Assembly (NCBI GenBank): GCA_964593705.1 | Contig: CAZQIV010000007.1 | Location: forward strand, 29,743-93,742 | Reading direction: 5' to 3' | Length of the DNA: 64,000 nt | DNA from: SABY01 sp964593705 | GTDB taxonomy: Bacteria > Bacteroidota > Bacteroidia > Bacteroidales > 4484-276 | In this document: piece by piece, positions 1 through 7,774 of the stretch | How the letters are laid out: each line of letters starts with the position of its first letter | Numbering within the stretch: the stretch's first letter is position 1 | Position numbers and translations under genes: made by a program | Notes under the pieces: generated by a model | What the model was told of the DNA's origin: nothing | Seen by the model: only the letters and a program-made list of their open reading frames with translations | The model's database searches: none

Positions 1-261
1 GTTGTAGCTTACCGCTTTGTAACCAACATAGCTAATGCTGATGCCCTGCCGGCCGATGGCCACGCCATCAATCCTGAAAAACCCATCCAAATCAGTGGCC
101 GTGCCCACCAGGGGGTCGGAGTTTAATAAAACGACAGTGGCCCCGGGAAGTGCCGATTTAGTGATTTTGTCGGTAACGCGCCCGCGAATGGTTTGGGTGG
201 GCTGTGCCTGGATATTAAAAGATGTTGCTACGATTATTACAAACAACAATATCCTTTTCAT
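1..261 (-). CDS. N-terminal fragment of a secreted protein with a CarboxypepD_reg-like domain
   Basis: The reverse strand reads from an ATG at 261 with no stop to the window edge, giving 87 residues. It starts with a Sec signal peptide (MKRILLFVIIVATSFNIQAQ) and runs into a beta-sandwich motif, IRGRVTDKITKSALPGATV, then DLDGFFRIDGV and ISISYVGYKA. That order is the carboxypeptidase regulatory-like domain that begins many Bacteroidota TonB-dependent receptors and other outer-membrane proteins. Family knowledge suggests a SusC-like or other TonB-dependent receptor, but the deciding part lies outside the window. The secreted location is well supported; the exact protein type is inference. Confidence 0.75.
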   Translation of the reverse strand, partial: MKRILLFVIIVATSFNIQAQPTQTIRGRVTDKITKSALPGATVVLLNSDPLVGTATDLDGFFRIDGVAIGRQGISISYVGYKAVSYN

Positions 262-397
262 GATAATTTGATTTTTAATGTGATGCTACAAAAATACAGC
301 GATTCCTCAATTTAACCATGTACTTTCCAATGAACGGAAGAAAAATGAATGAATCATCCATGAATTGCTTACCCCACCCGGATTAACCCGAAGGGAT

Positions 398-425
398 GCC
401 AATGTCACAAATCCGGGAAAGCAGG
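398..425. repeat. fragment of a dispersed palindromic repeat
   Basis: The string CACAAATCCGGGAAAGCAGG lies here and recurs, with at most one change, at about 1895-1914 and 3148-3167. There it forms the right arm of long hairpins next to the Fic gene copies. Here the left arm is missing. The rest of 262-488 shows no gene. Confidence 0.6.
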
Positions 426-488
426 ACAATCTTAAATCAAAAAACCATCGATTTTATGGACAGGCACAGACTATACAAAGTGTTAGGA

Positions 489-839
489 CTATGTTGTTTT
501 GTTTTCATCAATTATTGTATCGAGCCAATCAATGAGTTCATCTAAATAGCTCTCAATAATACTCCAAACAATTTCATAGTCAATTCCAAAATAGTCGTGT
601 ACAATTCGATTACGAAACCCTCTTATTCGTTTCCACTCAATTTGAGGGTTGGAATCTCTGAAATCGGAATCCATACGATTGGCAGCTTCTCCAATTATCT
701 CGAAGTTTCGTACAACAGCATCCACTGTTTTGTCGTCAGCTACAAATGAATCGTAATCTAAGTCTTTTGTATATCGCTTTATCTTTAGGGAAGATTGCAA
801 CATATCATCGAGTAACAAAAGAATATCTCGTTTAGACAT
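489..839 (-). CDS. hepT: HepT-like HEPN ribonuclease toxin (DUF86)
   Basis: A 116-residue, all-helical HEPN-type protein. It carries the HEPN RNase motif as R76-N77-x3-H81-x-Y83 (RNRIVHDYF), preceded by NFEIIGEAANR, a block typical of DUF86 proteins. The family is the toxin half of HepT/MntA modules; the toxin cleaves RNA and is silenced when its partner adds AMP to the tyrosine of the RX4HXY motif. Here that tyrosine is Y83. The gene overlaps its partner by 8 bp, so the two are translationally coupled with the nucleotidyltransferase first. Length is normal and all key residues are present, so it should be functional. The assignment is strong; the RNA target cannot be read from sequence. Confidence 0.88.
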   Translation of the reverse strand: MSKRDILLLLDDMLQSSLKIKRYTKDLDYDSFVADDKTVDAVVRNFEIIGEAANRMDSDFRDSNPQIEWKRIRGFRNRIVHDYFGIDYEIVWSIIESYLDELIDWLDTIIDENKTT

Positions 840-1122
840 AAATTAAATCAGCGTTGATGGATTTTAGGTATTTTTCTTTAATTCCTTTTTTTGATACTAA
901 ATCGACTTTAAAGCCAATGATATTTTCCAAATCATCCGCTAAATCTATGAATCTAATACCAACTTTATCAGAAAACTCCACAAGAATATCCAAATCGCTG
1001 GAATCATCTTGTTCCCGTCGCGAATACGAGCCAAAAATTGCCATTGATTTAATTGGATAATCATTAAACAATCTGTTTTTATGATTATTCAAGATGGCTT
1101 TTATTTCCTGCAATGTTTTCAT
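832..1122 (-). CDS. mntA: MntA-like minimal nucleotidyltransferase antitoxin
   Basis: A 96-residue minimal nucleotidyltransferase. The catalytic GSX10DXD motif is complete: G31-S32 in FGSYSRREQ and D43-x-D45 in SDLDILVEF. Proteins of this size and motif next to a HEPN gene are MntA antitoxins, which AMPylate the HepT tyrosine. It is upstream of hepT on the reverse strand and overlaps it by 8 bp, so the antitoxin is made first. The gene ends a few bases from a Fic remnant, and Fic enzymes are themselves mostly AMP transferases, so this island gathers two AMPylation families. The call is secure from motif and context. Confidence 0.88.
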   Translation of the reverse strand: MKTLQEIKAILNNHKNRLFNDYPIKSMAIFGSYSRREQDDSSDLDILVEFSDKVGIRFIDLADDLENIIGFKVDLVSKKGIKEKYLKSINADLIYV

Positions 1123-1125
1123 ATT

Positions 1126-1314
1126 TCAAAAGTAAAGAATTTTCATTAATCCAATTGAAAGTTTTTGAATTTTGCCTATTTTGTAGGTGTTTAAAAATAT
1201 TGCACATCCATCATTAATAAATATCTCTTTAAAATTTGATAAGTTATTCTGCTCGTAAAATAATAACATTGCTTTTTTATAATCGATAATCTGTTGATCC
1301 CTGTTTTCGATCAT
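1126..1314 (-). pseudogene. internally deleted remnant of the neighbouring Fic gene
   Basis: The 62-codon reading frame starts with MIENRDQQIID, identical to the first 11 residues of the intact Fic protein at 1932-2972. It then jumps to YKKAMLLFYEQNNLSNFKEI, which lies near the C-terminus of the intact protein. About 320 codons are missing, including the whole Fic catalytic core. The junction falls where both parents have an ATCGAT/ATTGAT-like string, as expected for a short-homology deletion. After EIFIN the frame runs into unrelated sequence. The 130 bp upstream of the start match the upstream region of the intact gene, so this is a true third copy, not chance similarity. A functional product is unlikely. 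Confidence 0.85.
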
Positions 1315-1931
1315 ATTGCATTTTTTAGCTCACGAAGATAGCATTTAAAGCTCAAATTTACCTTCTGTTTGAGCTTTATTAAGTTATAAATTGAGCTGTA
1401 ACTGTATTGGTTTGTTAGCTGTTAATCTCCGCAAGGGCTGATTTGTGCCCACCTTGCCGGCGAGGCAGGCATTGCCTTCGCTCAGGGCTGCCAACCCAGC
1501 GTGGATTCGCAGCCCCGAGGCACGAGGGGATCGCAACCCTGAATAAGGTTTTTGTGCTTAACGAATGAAAGATTTCCTCCTCTGCAACCGGAACTTTTAA
1601 TATTCTATTGTCCAGCCAGCCAGAGATTTTATGGTCGAGGGCTGCACTACAATAAAGGCTGAAAGCCTTTTACATCAAAAGGAGGAGCAACGCTCCTCTT
1701 TAACACGATAGGATAATTACCCCCAGGCTGAAGGCCTGGCAATCTTTCTGGCAAGAATATCTTTTCTTGGATGTTGCAGGCTTTCAGCCTTTCATTTTTA
1801 TTGTGGACAGCATCAAATTTTCGATTTATCCCACATGCGTGAATTTGTGCCATTGGCCTGCCTCGCTGGCGAAGCGGGCGAGGCAGGCCAATGGCACAAA
1901 TCCAGGAAAGCAGGGGCGCTTGTTTTGTTTC
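1315..1931. repeat. repeat-rich intergenic region between Fic copies
   Basis: No convincing gene. Bases 1315-1450 repeat the upstream region of the intact Fic gene (about 2973-3105). Bases 1650-1790 contain several small dyads: GGCTGAAAGCC, GAGGAGCAACGCTCCTC and CAGGCTGAAGGCCTGG. The same GGCTGAARGCC unit recurs at 9390-9480. Bases 1843-1866 pair with 1878-1901 as a perfect 24-bp hairpin with an 11-nt loop. Short reading frames across these palindromes are not credible. Confidence 0.7.
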
Positions 1932-2972
1932 TTAGAAATATGTATTTACTGCAAATTCAAATTGATTTATAAATATCTCTTTAAAATTTGATAGATTATT
2001 CTGCTCGTAAAATAATAACATTGCTTTTTTATAATCGATTGAATCGACTGTTCTAAACGACAAGGGACAATAATTTCTATGTATCAAAATTGCATTGCTA
2101 ACAATCCGCGCGGTTCTCTTATTACCATCCATAAACGGTTGAATATAGGAGATGAGCACTAAGGCCAACAAGGCCTTTTCAAATACACTTTCTTTATTAT
2201 TTATCACATCGCATGAATTTTGCAATGCTTCCAAAATTTGAAACTCATTGTCAAGAGGCCGGTAATTTGTCCCGGAAATACCTACACGTCTTTTTCTCAA
2301 ATTTCTTTCAACGGCCAGTTCTTTTATTAAGATGCCATGAATATCCTCAATCTTTGAAACACTCAAGGGAAAAAGATAATCCGGGTTGTCAATAATGAAA
2401 TCAAGTGCATCTTTGTGATTTAAGAGCATGGTGGCTTCTTCTTTTGTTTTTCCGGAGGCGGTTTCCTTTTCTTTCAGGAGTTTTTCTGTTTCTAACAACG
2501 AATAGGTATTCCCCTCTATCTGCGAAGATTTCCAACTCAAATCGATGGCCAGGCGCTCAAATTCCTTTTTGTATTCACTTTCAGACAACTGAGATATATT
2601 ATTTTGAAAAGCAGCCTGAAGCTCATTTAGTTTTAACAATTCATTTTCTGTAAAAACACTGTGCTTTGATAGAACCTCATTTATGATCGGGAAATTGAAT
2701 CCTTCATTAATTTTCCGCTCATCAATTTCCTTTTCGTAATACTTGTCTATATCAATGGGTTGAATAACTTCGAAGGCAGGCGAGATAATGTATTTCCTCC
2801 CTTTACCCTGCCCTTGTGTGGATAAATAGTTTTCTGAAACTAATTTTGTTAATATCCTTTTCAGTGTCGCATAACTTACCGAAATGTCAACATTATCAAA
2901 TACCTCTTTTGAAGAGTTTCCTCCAACTTTCTTAACGAAATCAATTATCTGTTGATCCCTGTTTTCGATCAT
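1932..2972 (-). CDS. Fic-family protein with N-terminal winged helix; catalytic His replaced by Gln
   Basis: A 346-residue protein. Residues 1-65 look like a winged-helix DNA-binding domain, followed by a linker and a Fic N-terminal domain. The inhibitory helix motif (S/T)xxxE(G/N) is present as S149-x3-E153-G154-N155. The Fic loop reads Q278-PFMDGNKRTAR, whereas active Fic AMP transferases have HPFxxGNGR. The His that acts as general base is therefore Gln, and the second Gly is Lys as in Doc kinases. The broken second copy has the same Gln, so this residue predates the duplication. The protein might be a catalytically altered Fic or mainly a regulator. It is the only complete one of three copies, in the same strand as the HepT/MntA pair. 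Confidence 0.85.
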   Translation of the reverse strand: MIENRDQQIIDFVKKVGGNSSKEVFDNVDISVSYATLKRILTKLVSENYLSTQGQGKGRKYIISPAFEVIQPIDIDKYYEKEIDERKINEGFNFPIINEVLSKHSVFTENELLKLNELQAAFQNNISQLSESEYKKEFERLAIDLSWKSSQIEGNTYSLLETEKLLKEKETASGKTKEEATMLLNHKDALDFIIDNPDYLFPLSVSKIEDIHGILIKELAVERNLRKRRVGISGTNYRPLDNEFQILEALQNSCDVINNKESVFEKALLALVLISYIQPFMDGNKRTARIVSNAILIHRNYCPLSFRTVDSIDYKKAMLLFYEQNNLSNFKEIFINQFEFAVNTYF

Positions 2973-3184
2973 ATTGTATTTTTTAGCTCACGAAGATAGT
3001 ATTTAAAGCTCAAATTTGCCATCTGTTTGAGCTTTATTAAGTTATTAAATGAGCTACAAGTAGTGGTTTGTTACCTGTTAATTACCGCATGTGCGGATTT
3101 GTGCCATTGGCCCGCCTCGCCGGCGAAGCGGGCGAGGCAGGCCAATGGCACAAATCCGGGAAAGCAGGGCGCTTGTTTTGTTTC
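2973..3184. repeat. duplicated Fic upstream region plus long hairpin
   Basis: Bases 2973-3105 repeat 1315-1450 and probably carry the promoter of the intact Fic gene. Bases 3095-3120 pair with 3132-3157 as a 26-bp-armed hairpin (one G-T pair). This hairpin is the same element as at 1843-1901. Together the upstream repeat and the hairpin mark the unit that was duplicated. Confidence 0.7.
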
Positions 3185-4238
3185 CTAGAAATATGTATTT
3201 ACTGCAAATTCAAATTGATTAATAAATATCTCTTTAAAATATGATAAGTTATTCTGCTCGTAAAATAATAACATTGCTTTTTTATAATCGATTGAATCGA
3301 CTGTTCTAAACGACAAGGGACAATAACTTTTATGTATCAAAATTGCATTACTAACAATCCGCGCGGTTCTCTTATTGCCATCCATAAACGGCTGAATGTA
3401 GGATATGAGCACTAAGGCCAACAATGCCTTTTCAAAAACACTTTCTTTATTATTTATCACATCGCATGAATTTTGTAATGCTTCTAAAATTTGAAATTCA
3501 TTGTCTAAAGGCCGATAATTTGTCCCGGAAATACCTACACGTCTTTTTCTCAAATTTCTTTCAACTGCCAGTTCTTTTACCAATATGCCATGAATGACCT
3601 CAATTTTTGAAACACTCAAGGGATAAGGTATCCAAGCAAAATTTAAAATGCATTGTCGTTATTATGAAATGAAGAGTAATAATAAAACTCTTAATTGCAA
3701 AATATGCATTTATAAATTTTGCCGACTAACTTGGACAAACCAAAACAGGAATACACCATAAGTTATACATGATCACCTTGTTTGGTTTTGGCTTGTCCAA
3801 GTTAGGGTTGTCAATATTGAAATCAAGTGCATCTTTGTGATTTAAGAGCATGGTGGCTTCTTCTTTTGTTTTTCCGGAGGCGGTTTCCTTTTCTTTCAGG
3901 AGCTTTTCTGTTTCTAACAACGAGTAGGTATTTCCTTCTATCTGCGACGATTTCCAACTCAAATCGATGGCCAGGCGCTCAAATTCCTTTTTATATTCAC
4001 TTTCCGACAACTGAGATATATTAGTTTGAAAAGCACTCTGAAGCTCATTTAGTTTTAGCAATTCACTTACGGTAAAAACACTGTGCTTTGATAGAACTTT
4101 ATTTATGATCGGGAAATTGAATCCTTTATTAATTTTCCGCTCATCAATTTCCTTTTCGTAATACTTATCTATATCAATGGGTTGAATAACTCCAAAACCC
4201 ACAGGAAACTTTGTAGAACCTGTTTTTTTAAATAGCAA
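3185..4238 (-). pseudogene. second Fic gene copy, interrupted and lacking its N-terminal domain
   Basis: Bases 3726-4238 encode the middle of the Fic protein from VIQPIDIDKYYEKEID to NHKDALDFNIDNP; 3185-3619 encode the C-terminal half from LSVSKIEVIHG to the stop. Both are close copies of the intact gene at 1932-2972 and keep the QPFMDGNKRTAR loop. About 175 bp of foreign DNA separates the halves. The winged-helix region is absent: upstream of VIQPID the sequence becomes unrelated (MLFKKTGSTKFPVGFG). The C-terminal half has its own possible ATG within the duplicated region, but the product would lack the inhibitory helix. I call it a pseudogene; expression of either half cannot be ruled out. 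Confidence 0.85.
3629..3804. mobile_element. nested palindromic insertion inside the Fic pseudogene
   Basis: Comparison with the intact gene shows about 175 bp of extra DNA replacing about a dozen bases. Bases 3726-3746 (CTAACTTGGACAAACCAAAAC) and 3785-3805 form an inverted repeat with one or two mismatches and a 38-nt loop. A second imperfect inverted repeat lies at about 3639-3655 versus 3703-3719 (ATGCAT core). No transposase is encoded, so it is MITE-like or a deletion remnant of a larger element. Confidence 0.6.
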
Positions 4239-4825
4239 TTCAAAAAGATGCCATAAAAAATATCCTTTTGAAAATGTATAATCCTATATCAAACATCGGA
4301 CATCTGATTTTTTTTTTGATATATCAGATGTCCGATTTACGAGGTAAGATGTTTGATTTTGCCACATCGCTCCATTACTCCAGACGTGCGTCCCCCGAAA
4401 AATCGGGGCAGGCTGTGCACCTCTCCATCCCTTCTCCACCACTCCATCACTCCATCACTCCATCACTCCATCACTCTCCCGCAGAAGCGGGATTTCGCTT
4501 CGCTCAACATTACTCCAATACTCCATCTTTCAGTCTCCTTGTCTCTCCGTCCCCTCAGCTTACTATTGTTTCTCCATAGGAGTCCTTCGGACATTCATTC
4601 TATCATTCATTCATTCATTCTGTCATTCATTCATTCTGTCATTCATTCATTCTGTCATTCAATTATTCTGTCATTCAATTATTCTGTCATTCAATTATTC
4701 TGTCATTCAATTATTCTGTCACTCCATCACTCCAATACTCCATCACTCCAATACTCCAACACTCCAATACTCTCCTCTCCCCTCTAACCTCTCCCTTCTA
4801 ACCTCTCCCTTCTAACCTCTCCCTT
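4239..4825. repeat. low-complexity tandem repeat region
   Basis: No gene. About 4440-4480 repeats ACTCCATC. About 4595-4720 repeats CATTCAATTATTCTGT and CATTCATTCATTCTGT (16-bp period). About 4780-4860 repeats TCTAACCTCTCCCT (14-bp period, five or more copies). An inverted repeat TCGGACATCTGAT / ATCAGATGTCCGA lies at 4300-4336. Open frames here encode only His/Ser/Thr/Pro repeats. The motif GGAGTCCTTCGGAC at 4579-4592 is a fragment of a repeat family seen at 14.4, 39.3, 50.5 and 52.5 kb. Confidence 0.8.
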
Positions 4826-5629
4826 CTAACCTCTCCCTTCTAACCTCTCCCCTCTAAACTCCACTCTCACCGAATCATCCACCTTCAATCCAAGCAGTCC
4901 GGCGGCATTGCCCATGCTTATGGCTATTTCGAGGTGGCCGGTGGCATTGAAAAAGGCGAGAATTTCGCCGGGAGGTAAATCCTTGTACGATTGGCTGATC
5001 TTTGCTACGCTGTAGCGTGAAGCGCCAAAGAATATTTTAAACGGCCGTTTCTTGCCAACATCATTAAATAATTCTTTCGAAATGTTGGTGATCACATTTT
5101 CGTAATTATCGATGTAAATCACATGCCCTTTAATGAGTTCATTGGAAGTAACGGGTTTGAGTGCAATGCGTTCGATAATTTTCTTCTTTACAGGTCCGAT
5201 TGCTGCCAAATCGTTGCCTTCAACAATATGTTTTATCACTTTAATAAAGATGTCGAAGGTGGCGAAGGTGAAAGTGTCGGTGTCCTGGATCATATCGATC
5301 TCGATTACTTTTTCGGGGGCTTTTTCAAAAATCAGTGAAAACAAACCGTTGTCGGCGCCAATAAAATAATGCCCATTGTAAAGCGCAACAACATGGGGCA
5401 TTTCGATGGTGGCATCTGCATGAATATCCACAATATGAAAAGTACCTTTAGGAAAATGATAGTAGGAATTTTTGAGTACGAAAGAAGCACTGTTAAGGTT
5501 GAAAGGCGGAATTTCGTGCGAGATGTCCACGATGTTGGCATTGGGGATTTGTGAAATAATTTTCCCTTTCACCATTGCGGTGTAATGATCTTTTTGCCCC
5601 CAGTCGCTCAACAGAGTGATAATCGCCAT
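4826..5629 (-). CDS. S-adenosyl-L-methionine hydrolase (DUF62 family)
   Basis: A 267-residue protein starting MAIITLLSDWGQKDHYTAMV, the DUF62 N-terminal signature (TLxTDFGxxDxYxxxMK). Later blocks also fit the family: ANIVDISHEIPPF, GTFHIVDIHAD, FIGADNGLFS and the C-terminal IDNYENVITNIS. The family splits SAM to adenosine and methionine with water and includes the halogenases fluorinase and chlorinase. This is the common hydroxide-using type, cytosolic. The last residues (RGERLEGRG) and the stop codon come from the 14-bp TCTAACCTCTCCCT minisatellite, so the C-terminus was rewritten by repeat expansion beyond the conserved core. Divergently oriented from phoH, sharing a 137-bp promoter region. 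Confidence 0.88.
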   Translation of the reverse strand: MAIITLLSDWGQKDHYTAMVKGKIISQIPNANIVDISHEIPPFNLNSASFVLKNSYYHFPKGTFHIVDIHADATIEMPHVVALYNGHYFIGADNGLFSLIFEKAPEKVIEIDMIQDTDTFTFATFDIFIKVIKHIVEGNDLAAIGPVKKKIIERIALKPVTSNELIKGHVIYIDNYENVITNISKELFNDVGKKRPFKIFFGASRYSVAKISQSYKDLPPGEILAFFNATGHLEIAISMGNAAGLLGLKVDDSVRVEFRGERLEGRG

Positions 5630-5766
5630 AGATGAACCTTACTTCTTCGGTTTTTAAATTTTGGTCAAAATTAGTAATTCTTCTACGATGCGTAACAATT
5701 TTCTATAATTTTGGGCTTTGGAATTGTAATAAATCCATACATCAACTGACCATATTAAAATACTGA

Positions 5767-6762
5767 ATGACAGAAAAGAACATAGCACTTGAATTGGTTA
5801 ATCCCCTTGAAATTTTTGGTGTAAACGAAGCCAACCTCCAATTACTCAAAGATTACTACCCAAAACTTCGGGTGGCAGCACGTGGTAGCGAAATAAAATT
5901 AATTGGCACTGAGGAGGATATTCTTGATTTTGAGCGGAAGTTTTCGCTGATGATGATGCATTTCGAGCGATTTGGAAAAATCAATGAACACGATGTTAAA
6001 GATTTGCTGGATGGAGAAAACGAAAGCGAATTGACCGAGTCTTTTGATAATGCTGACGTTCTGGTGCATGGCCGCCATGGAAAGTTGATAAAAGCCCGCA
6101 CACCAAATCAGCAGCGCATGGTTGACAGTTGTAAGAAGAGTGATCTGGTTTTTGCCATTGGCCCTGCCGGAACCGGAAAAACTTATACAGCAGTTGCCCT
6201 TGCAGTACAGGCACTTCGCAATAAAGAGATCAGGAGGATTATCCTGGCACGCCCGGCAGTGGAAGCCGGTGAGAACCTCGGCTTTTTGCCAGGCGACCTC
6301 AAAGATAAACTCGATCCCTACCTTCAACCACTTTATGATGCCTTGCACGACATGCTTCCCCCACAAAAATTGCTGGGCTACCTCGAAGACGGAACCATCG
6401 AAATTGCCCCGCTTGCTTTTATGCGGGGCCGTACCCTCGACAACGTTTTTGCCATACTCGACGAAGCCCAAAATGCCACACAAAGCCAGCTCAAGATGTT
6501 TTTAACACGGATGGGCAGATCGGCGAAGTTTATTGTTACAGGCGATATCACCCAGGTTGACCTGCCCAGAAATCAGTCGTCAGGGCTCATTCAGGTTTCA
6601 AAAATTCTCAATAATATTCCCGGCATCGATTTTATTTATCTCAACGAAAGAGATATTATCAGGCACAAACTTGTAACTAAAATAGTGCAAGCTTATAGTA
6701 AATTATCAGAAATTAGCAACGATAAAAAACACGACAATGACGAAAGCAGTACCCAGGACTGA
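5767..6762 (+). CDS. phoH: PhoH-like ATPase
   Basis: A 331-residue protein with an N-terminal RNA-binding-like region (residues 1-70) and a P-loop ATPase domain. Walker A is GPAGTGKT at 132-139 and Walker B is ILDEAQN at 230-236. ARPAVEAGENLGFLPGDL and ITGDITQVDLP-like blocks (VTGDITQVDLPR) are typical of PhoH. The family consists of cytosolic ATPases linked to RNA metabolism; the phosphate-starvation name is historical. The gene overlaps the next gene, purC, by 26 bp, which suggests co-transcription. Length is normal for the family. Confidence 0.93.
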   Translation: MTEKNIALELVNPLEIFGVNEANLQLLKDYYPKLRVAARGSEIKLIGTEEDILDFERKFSLMMMHFERFGKINEHDVKDLLDGENESELTESFDNADVLVHGRHGKLIKARTPNQQRMVDSCKKSDLVFAIGPAGTGKTYTAVALAVQALRNKEIRRIILARPAVEAGENLGFLPGDLKDKLDPYLQPLYDALHDMLPPQKLLGYLEDGTIEIAPLAFMRGRTLDNVFAILDEAQNATQSQLKMFLTRMGRSAKFIVTGDITQVDLPRNQSSGLIQVSKILNNIPGIDFIYLNERDIIRHKLVTKIVQAYSKLSEISNDKKHDNDESSTQD

Positions 6763-7681
6763 TTTTAATTTTCCCGGACAAAAAAATCTTTACAAAGGCA
6801 AGGTAAGAGACGTTTACAACATCAACGATGAACTTTTGGTGATGGTGGTGAGCGATCGTATTTCAGCTTTTGATGTGGTACTCCCCGAAGGTATTCCATA
6901 CAAAGGGCAGGTACTAAATCAGATTGCCGCTAAATTTTTGGATGCTACCGCCGATATTGTGCCCAACTGGAAAGTAGCCATTCCCGATCCGATGGTAACA
7001 GCCGGAATATTATGCGAGCCTTTTCCTGTTGAAATGATCATTCGGGGTTACCTCACGGGCAGTTCATGGCGAACCTATAAAAAAGGAGCCCGCGAAATTT
7101 GTGGCGTTCCCATTCCTGATGGCATGAAAGAACATCAGCGTTTTGTGCAACCCATTGTAACTCCAACTACAAAAGCAAGCGAAGGCCACGATGAAGATAT
7201 TTCGCGCGAAGAAATTATTAAGCAGGGCTTAGTTAGCGAAGAGGATTATAATTTACTGGAAAAATATACCATTCAGTTATTTCAACGTGGAGCCGAAATA
7301 GCCAAAAAAATGGGGCTCATCCTGGTGGATACAAAATATGAGTTTGGTAAAAAAGACGGACAGATTTATCTTATCGATGAAATTCACACGCCGGATTCAT
7401 CAAGGTATTTTTATTTTGATGGTTACCAGGAACGCCAGGACAAGGGTGAAGCTCAAAAGCAGCTTTCGAAGGAGTTTGTGCGCGAATGGCTGATGGAAAA
7501 CGGTTTCCAGGGACAGGCAGGACAGCAAGTACCTGAAATGACCGATGAATTTGTAACTTCGGTTTCGGAAAGGTATATTGAGCTTTATGAAAAGATTACC
7601 GGGGAAAAATTTCAAAAAACCGATATCTCCAACGTGATGACCAGGATCGAAAAAAACATACAAAACTTCCTCAATAAATAA
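6737..7681 (+). CDS. purC: SAICAR synthetase, purine biosynthesis
   Basis: A 314-residue phosphoribosylaminoimidazole-succinocarboxamide synthase. It joins CAIR and aspartate with ATP to give SAICAR in de novo purine synthesis. The signature blocks are LYKGKVRDVY near residue 18, VSDRISAFDVVLPEGIPYKG, the RGYLTGSSW loop and LVDTKYEFG. The length of about 310 matches the longer PurC form common in Bacteroidota. The ATG lies inside the 3' end of phoH (26-bp overlap), so the start is set by conservation of the LYKGKVRDVY block shortly after it. No other pur genes are in the window. Confidence 0.95.
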   Translation: MTKAVPRTDFNFPGQKNLYKGKVRDVYNINDELLVMVVSDRISAFDVVLPEGIPYKGQVLNQIAAKFLDATADIVPNWKVAIPDPMVTAGILCEPFPVEMIIRGYLTGSSWRTYKKGAREICGVPIPDGMKEHQRFVQPIVTPTTKASEGHDEDISREEIIKQGLVSEEDYNLLEKYTIQLFQRGAEIAKKMGLILVDTKYEFGKKDGQIYLIDEIHTPDSSRYFYFDGYQERQDKGEAQKQLSKEFVREWLMENGFQGQAGQQVPEMTDEFVTSVSERYIELYEKITGEKFQKTDISNVMTRIEKNIQNFLNK

Positions 7682-7696
7682 TCATATTGCTGTACA

Positions 7697-7744
7697 GACA
7701 AGGCATGCCTTGTCTAAATTATTGAAGACAAGGCATGCCTTGTC
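7697..7744. repeat. two copies of an 18-bp perfect palindrome
   Basis: GACAAGGCATGCCTTGTC occurs at 7697-7714 and again at 7727-7744, with 12 bp between. It sits 16 bp after the purC stop and 30 bp before gatD. Each copy could fold as a hairpin in RNA, or the two could pair with each other. No run of T follows, so a simple terminator is not indicated. Confidence 0.85.
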
Positions 7745-7774
7745 TCTACTGCATATAATAAAAAACAAATAACA

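Noticed and set aside
4268..4787. Coding frames with His/Ser/Pro repeats
   Set aside because: They are translations of simple tandem repeats, with no domain and no ribosome-binding site.
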